Below, in pieces: positions 60,699 to 64,000 of a stretch of DNA of 64,000 nt. Under the pieces are notes generated by a model. The model was not told where the DNA came from. It saw only the letters and a program-made list of their open reading frames with translations, and made no database searches. Within the stretch, counting starts at the first letter, position 1. Every line of letters starts with the position of its first letter. The stretch spans positions 186,001 to 250,000 of the forward strand of contig JAILNS010000036.1 in NCBI GenBank assembly GCA_024691305.1, in the 5' to 3' direction. Made by a program: the position numbers and the translations under genes. The DNA comes from Lachnospiraceae bacterium (GTDB lineage: Bacteria > Bacillota > Clostridia > Lachnospirales > Lachnospiraceae).

Positions 60699-61753
60699 AT
60701 CAGTTCCTCCCCTGTTATATCATTTCCGGTCTTCCAGCACTGCGGATCCGGAGCATAAAAATCTCCGTTTGTACCGTTAGCTACGGCAGGACATCCCCTG
60801 CACCATGGTTTAAGCTCGCACTTACTGCATTTGGTGAATCTTTCATAATCTCTGTATTTTTCCATCTGACATACCCAGATATCCGCAAGTCTGTCATTAA
60901 ATATATTTCCTACTACACTGTCTGTCACTCTTCTGCAAGCCATGACATCACCGTTTGAAGATATGGTTATATGACAGTTTCCACAGTTACATCCTCCATA
61001 GATCATACCGTTTACTGCCCCTGCCGGAAGTTTAAACTCTCCCGTCTCATATTCATACAGAGTCCATAAATGGTCTTTTTTATTAAAATAAGTCTCACAG
61101 CCTGCTGCCTCATATGCCTTAAACTTGGCATCACATATTTCAAGCAGATTCCTGTATTCCTCCGGAGTCATACTGCTGTCGACCTCTCCTCCGGTCGGTA
61201 CATATCTTGAAAAGGAAAAAATCTTAACCTTAGCCTTAACGACCGCATCTATTATGTCAGGTATCTCATCTATATTGCTTTTTGAAACCGTACTCATTAT
61301 CACACTCTTGATCCCTGCCCGGTTTAAACACCCTACCTTTTCAAGGGTCAGGTCAAAGCTTCCGGGCTTTCTGAACCAGTCATGAGTCTTACGCATCCCG
61401 TCAAGCGACATCTGGTATTTCTCACAGCCACACACTTTGAGCATGCGACAAATCTCATCGTTTAAGTGAAAAGGATTCCCCATAAGAGTAAAAGGAATAT
61501 CTTTTGACTTAAGCAGCACCATCAGTTTCCAGAAATGAGGATGGAGAATAGGATCGCCGCCAGTAATATAAAAATACGGTTGTCTGTGGTAAACCTTGCA
61601 AAAATCTTCGCAATTTGCTACCGTATCCTGCATCTGTTCCCAGGTCATACTTTTTAATTCTTTGCAGCCTTCCCCGGAAAAGATATAACAATGCTTGCAA
61701 CGCTGATCACATTCATCAGTGATGTGCCATTGAAATGAAAAATACTTGCCCAT
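60692..61753 (-). CDS. Radical SAM/SPASM peptide maturase, ACGX system
   Basis: 353 residues. The radical SAM cluster motif CxxxCxxC is Cys15, Cys19 and Cys22 (DECDQRCKHCY), followed by GGDP (65-68). The C-terminal SPASM region has many Cys: 255, 257, 260, 273, 295, 309, 312, 318, 321 and 339, enough for two auxiliary 4Fe-4S clusters. This architecture installs thioether or other crosslinks in ribosomal peptides (sactipeptides, ranthipeptides). The precursor, with five Cys in ACGx units, is encoded 32 bases upstream. I recall the TIGRFAM naming 'radical SAM/SPASM, ACGX system' for this pair. GGAGGAGG precedes the ATG. The chemistry and product are unknown. Confidence 0.93.
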   Translation of the reverse strand: MGKYFSFQWHITDECDQRCKHCYIFSGEGCKELKSMTWEQMQDTVANCEDFCKVYHRQPYFYITGGDPILHPHFWKLMVLLKSKDIPFTLMGNPFHLNDEICRMLKVCGCEKYQMSLDGMRKTHDWFRKPGSFDLTLEKVGCLNRAGIKSVIMSTVSKSNIDEIPDIIDAVVKAKVKIFSFSRYVPTGGEVDSSMTPEEYRNLLEICDAKFKAYEAAGCETYFNKKDHLWTLYEYETGEFKLPAGAVNGMIYGGCNCGNCHITISSNGDVMACRRVTDSVVGNIFNDRLADIWVCQMEKYRDYERFTKCSKCELKPWCRGCPAVANGTNGDFYAPDPQCWKTGNDITGEELIC

Positions 61754-61785
61754 CCTATTCTGCCTCCTCCGTCCGGAACTCTTTC

Positions 61786-61986
61786 TTACTTGTCAGATGC
61801 TCCGCATGCTGCAGGTGCCTCTGCGGGCTTGTCCGATGCTCCACATGCTGCAGGCGCCTCTGCGGGCTTGTCCGATGCTCCGCATGCTGCAGGTGCCTCT
61901 GCGGGCTTGTCCGATGCTCCGCATGCTGTACCACATGCAGCTGCTGTTTCGTTCTCGTTCCATCCTGAAATGTTTGAAAGTGCCAT
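61786..61986 (-). CDS. ACGX-repeat RiPP precursor peptide
   Basis: 66 residues. The leader-like start MALSNISGWNENETAA is followed by ACGT, then ACGASDKPAEAPA in near-perfect 13-residue repeats, ending ACGASDK. Five Cys occur, each in an ACGx unit, and no other residues suited to thioether formation except Ser, Thr, Asp and Ala of the repeats. The start at 61986 has GGAGG eight bases upstream; the longer in-frame reading to 62127 crosses the promoter region and has no RBS. The gene directly precedes the radical SAM maturase. Probable fate is crosslinking of Cys to neighbouring residues; export or function (bacteriocin, signal, metal or redox binding) is unknown. No dedicated exporter or protease is adjacent. 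Confidence 0.9.
   Translation of the reverse strand: MALSNISGWNENETAAACGTACGASDKPAEAPAACGASDKPAEAPAACGASDKPAEAPAACGASDK
61791..61930. repeat. 39-base tandem repeat in the precursor gene
   Basis: Three full units (61791-61829, 61830-61868, 61869-61907) and a partial fourth (61908-61930), nearly identical, each coding 13 residues with one Cys. The in-frame length allows gain or loss of crosslinking units by slippage. Confidence 0.92.
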
Positions 61987-62082
61987 TTTTATTACCTCCG
62001 TGAAATATGTTTTCAGCTTTCGCCTTGCTACGTTTACACAATAACAACTCATAAACCCCTCGAAAAGTACGCACTTTTTTAT

Positions 62083-62111
62083 TACATAGTCACCTTTTTG
62101 TAACCTATGTA
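62083..62111. promoter_or_regulatory. Operator-like dyad between precursor and HxlR genes
   Basis: Perfect seven-base arms TACATAG and CTATGTA with a 15-base spacer, midway between the divergent RiPP precursor and HxlR regulator genes. It is a natural candidate site for the HxlR protein, controlling both directions. A second short dyad, AAAAGT-ACGC-ACTTTT, lies at about 62063-62078 in the precursor leader. Confidence 0.5.
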
Positions 62112-62114
62112 CCT

Positions 62115-62143
62115 CAGACAAAGCCATATGTTATACTTACAAT
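62115..62143 (+). promoter_or_regulatory. Candidate promoter of the HxlR gene
   Basis: CAGACA (62115-62120), 17-base spacer, TACAAT (62138-62143), immediately downstream of the dyad. The -35 box is poor. Confidence 0.3.
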
Positions 62144-62189
62144 ATACGCAGACTGTATTTATTCTTAACGGATATCAGGAGGCAAACTC

Positions 62190-62516
62190 ATGCTGACTAA
62201 AGAAGAATTGCCGGAATGTCCGGTTGCAACCACTGTTCAGATGATAGGCAGTAAATGGAAACTGCTGATAATGAGAAATCTCCTTGTACGTCCCTGGAGA
62301 TTTAATGAATTAAAAAAGAACCTTGAGGGGATAAGCCAAAAGGTTCTTACAGATTCTTTGCGTTCTATGGAAGAGGATGGAATAATAGTCCGTACTGTTT
62401 ATCCGGAGGTACCGCCGCATGTCGAATATTCATTAAGCGAGATGGGTGAGTCCATGCGGCCCATACTCATGGCTATGCAGGACTGGGGAAACAATTATAA
62501 AGAAACTCTCGAATAA
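62190..62516 (+). CDS. HxlR-family transcriptional regulator
   Basis: 108 residues of the HxlR (MarR-like winged helix) family: CPVATTVQMIGSKWKLLIMRNL near the start in family register (Cys10, then GSKWKLL), helix-turn-helix with RFNELKKNLEGISQKVLTDSL, and wing EVPPHVEYSLSEMG. A conserved N-terminal Cys is the redox or electrophile sensor in relatives such as HypR and YodB, and Cys10 could play that role. AGGAGG lies eight bases before the ATG. It is divergent from the RiPP precursor and probably controls the precursor-radical SAM-nitroreductase-sirtuin operon, which would fit a redox-responsive system. Confidence 0.9.
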   Translation: MLTKEELPECPVATTVQMIGSKWKLLIMRNLLVRPWRFNELKKNLEGISQKVLTDSLRSMEEDGIIVRTVYPEVPPHVEYSLSEMGESMRPILMAMQDWGNNYKETLE

Positions 62517-62535
62517 TATTCAGCGGTTCTAAATT

Positions 62536-63240
62536 TCATTCGGGCATACCCAGATAATAACCCTGAAACAGATCTGCTCCTATAGATTTCATATATTCAA
62601 ATTCGGCCTCGGTTTCAATTCCTTCAGCCACGACTTGAAGATTTTTGGCGTGCATAGTTTCAATGATCGCGCTGCAATTAGCCTGTTTATATTTGTCTGT
62701 ATCTATACCGGACAAAAGGGTCCTGTCGATCTTAACTATATCCGGATTCACCAGTTCAACGATATGAATATCATTAAATCCTGTTCCGTAATCGTCTATC
62801 GCGATCAGATTATTGTTAATGTCTGCATATTTTCTTTTAACAAGGGACATTTCTTCAGAGAATTCCGGATACTCAAGGCATTCTATTATCATCGCCCTCT
62901 TATCAGTTCCATAGTAATCTATATAGGTTTCAACTTCATCTTTGGTGAATATCTCACACGGAAAAGAATTAATGCTTAGAAGTTCCTTGTAGGATCTTAA
63001 AAAATACTTTTGCGTGGCTCCAAAAAAAGTGGCCACTTCAAGAACATGAAGTTTGTCCATTTTCTCATATATTTTAATGAGTTCGGTAACAGTCATGTCA
63101 TATGGGCGCATCAGGGCCTCTCTGGCATAGACGGTTTTCCCGTCGGGATAAAAGATCGACTGGAATACATAATCAATTTTCAATTCCATCAAGGCTTTTT
63201 TGATATCTTCAGAAAGCGGTAAACTGTCAAAATAGATCAT
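62536..63240 (-). CDS. Stand-alone EAL domain protein, predicted cyclic-di-GMP phosphodiesterase
   Basis: 234 residues, an EAL domain without sensor or GGDEF module. Active-site motifs are kept: YAREALMRP (EAL), the Asn region SINSFP, Glu in IIECLEY, the pair in AIDDYGTGF, Lys in VKIDRTLL, EGIETEAEFEY and LFQGYYLG. It should degrade cyclic-di-GMP, unless used as a sensor of the nucleotide. GAGGTGG precedes the ATG. It is the third cyclic-di-GMP-linked protein in the window. The convergent HxlR gene ends 19 bases away. Confidence 0.88.
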   Translation of the reverse strand: MIYFDSLPLSEDIKKALMELKIDYVFQSIFYPDGKTVYAREALMRPYDMTVTELIKIYEKMDKLHVLEVATFFGATQKYFLRSYKELLSINSFPCEIFTKDEVETYIDYYGTDKRAMIIECLEYPEFSEEMSLVKRKYADINNNLIAIDDYGTGFNDIHIVELVNPDIVKIDRTLLSGIDTDKYKQANCSAIIETMHAKNLQVVAEGIETEAEFEYMKSIGADLFQGYYLGMPE

Positions 63241-63260
63241 ACAACCACCTCATTTAACCT

Positions 63261-63718
63261 TTAATGATTTCCGGCAAAAAAAGGGCATCTTACACCGATA
63301 CACTTATCATTTAATCCGGAGCGGTGACAACTAATCTCATGTTCTTCCATTTCTATGCCAAAATTCTCTTTAACATATGCAATGGCTGACAATATCGATA
63401 AAAAGGAATCCCGTTTGCAACACCTTGGGCCTCCGATCTCTCCGATCTTTTCAAGGGATCTGGAAGTCATCTTATTTGAATGGGCAAACGGTTCCTCTGC
63501 CAACGGAGAGGATCCTGTGATAATGGATATAAACATTCCGGAACTGATCCCCGCACCGCATGCTCCCCAAAAACCGCATGCTCCTCCGGGAACACTCTTA
63601 GCACGTTTAATCATCTCGATCAATGAACTATGAAGATCGAGGTCTCACTCATACACAGATCGATTATAGGATCAGAGTCTTTAGTCAGACTTTCATCTTC
63701 ATAGTTTTTCATAATCAT
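63261..63718 (-). pseudogene. Decayed DUF5714 gene
   Basis: The long open part (63261-63623, about 120 residues) matches the C-terminal half of DUF5714 proteins: RAKSVPGGACGFWGACGA, GISSGMFISIITGSSPL, EIGGPRCCKRDSF and Cys-rich end. Its only start would be a TTG without RBS. Upstream in another frame, an ATG with AAGG at 63712-63718 begins MKNYEDESLTKDSDPIIDLCMSET, which resembles the region that normally precedes, but then runs into a stop near 63622. About 40 residues between the halves (including the usual His-rich MHGPEHH segment) and the N-terminal zinc ribbon are missing. I read this as one gene inactivated by deletion with frameshift. Family and normal layout are from memory. Confidence 0.7.
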
Positions 63719-63814
63719 ACCTTGGATAATCATCCTCTACTACATAAATAATACCACATTTAAACAAATCTCAGTTTAGAAAGAAAATCCCGTGCATATG
63801 TCCTTATATTATAA

Positions 63815-63847
63815 CAAAAACAACCCCGGTTATGGCTACCGGGATTG
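63815..63847 (-). terminator. Terminator downstream of the gene at the right edge
   Basis: Arms CAA-x-CCCGGT (63821-63830) and ACCGGG-x-TTG (63838-63847) with a seven-base loop, followed by a U run in the minus direction. Confidence 0.78.
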
Positions 63848-63905
63848 TCATATATCATATAATATTACCTCTTACTTAAACTTCCTCAAATATCCTCATA
63901 AATGA

Positions 63906-64000
63906 TCAGATATTCTCTGCCACTTCGGAAGTTCCGTCAAGAAGTTCCTGCTTTTCACCATTTTTGCTCCAAACGCCAATCTTCTTGAACATCATAACCA
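63906..64000 (-). CDS. C-terminal fragment of a gene cut by the window edge, unknown
   Basis: The last 31 codons of a minus-strand gene are visible, reading VMMFKKIGVWSKNGEKQ and ending SEVAENI before a TGA at 63906-63908. It is followed 60 bases later by a good terminator, which supports a real gene end. Too short for any assignment. Confidence 0.5.
   Translation of the reverse strand, partial: VMMFKKIGVWSKNGEKQELLDGTSEVAENI

Noticed and set aside
61791-61930. Possible CRISPR array
   Set aside because: The units are directly adjacent with no spacers and lie inside a coding frame.
61735-62044. Plus-strand open frames with repeats SDAPHAAGASAGL across the RiPP precursor
   Set aside because: They are antisense readings of the 39-base repeat, have no RBS, and the minus-strand frame has an RBS, a maturase neighbour and the ACGx pattern.
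61987-62127. Longer start for the precursor giving a 113-residue protein
   Set aside because: No RBS; the extension crosses the likely promoter and operator region, and its residues look non-coding.

Overview
The window looks like chromosomal DNA of a Lachnospiraceae-type anaerobic Firmicute (Butyrivibrio, Pseudobutyrivibrio, Lachnospira or a relative). The grounds are moderately AT-rich DNA, strong AGGAGG-type ribosome binding sites, TTGACA/TATAAT-like promoters, compact co-directional operons, many cyclic-di-GMP and hybrid-kinase proteins, a GH9 glycosidase and an ACGX-type radical-SAM peptide cluster. The assignment rests on family resemblance recalled from memory, not on a database search. 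I see no rRNA, phage, insertion sequence or CRISPR array, and no gene-free stretch longer than 300 bases. One tRNA is present, tRNA-Gly(GCC).

Layout. 1-3167: the end of a membrane-anchored glycerophosphodiester phosphodiesterase and an HD-GYP protein. 3376-5865: ABC-F ATPase and Cof-type HAD phosphatase. 13961-5796 (minus): a four-gene run of MMPL/RND transporter, large GLUG-repeat surface protein, small conserved protein and PlsC-like acyltransferase, probably an envelope lipid export system. 18179-14074 (minus): polar amino acid ABC importer, cytidylate-kinase-like protein and mnmA. 19998-18292: degenerate-GGDEF/EAL protein with an RBS-pairing leader. 23635-20130: GntR regulator with ABC-2 exporter and its own operator. 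24721-23795: DHH phosphoesterase. 24920-24992: tRNA-Gly. 31108-25039: hybrid kinase, Old Yellow Enzyme-type reductase and both subunits of aconitase X. 31301-37586 (plus): GH9 hydrolase without signal peptide, Cache hybrid kinase and double-receiver regulator.

48963-37589 (minus) is an 11-kb co-directional run: clpS-clpA-aat (a complete Leu/Phe N-degron pathway, unusual in Firmicutes), then MoxR-DUF58-transglutaminase, a clostripain-type lipoprotein protease, a small lipoprotein and an iron alcohol dehydrogenase. 58592-49981 (minus) is another long run: membrane protein, DUF3990, Gph-like phosphatase, GNAT-methyltransferase fusion, lipoprotein, PfkB kinase, class II aldolase and a soluble hybrid kinase.

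58.6-63.7 kb is the accessory part. A RiPP operon (five-Cys ACGX-repeat precursor, radical SAM/SPASM maturase, nitroreductase, sirtuin with Gln at the usual catalytic His) faces an HxlR regulator. It ends in a deletion scar where the sirtuin gene runs into the last third of an epimerase gene. A decayed DUF5714 gene, a stand-alone EAL protein and a 37-residue membrane peptide lie nearby. Three of the genes in this window are cut or broken: partial genes at both window edges aside, these are the epimerase remnant, the DUF5714 remnant and the tail-altered sirtuin.
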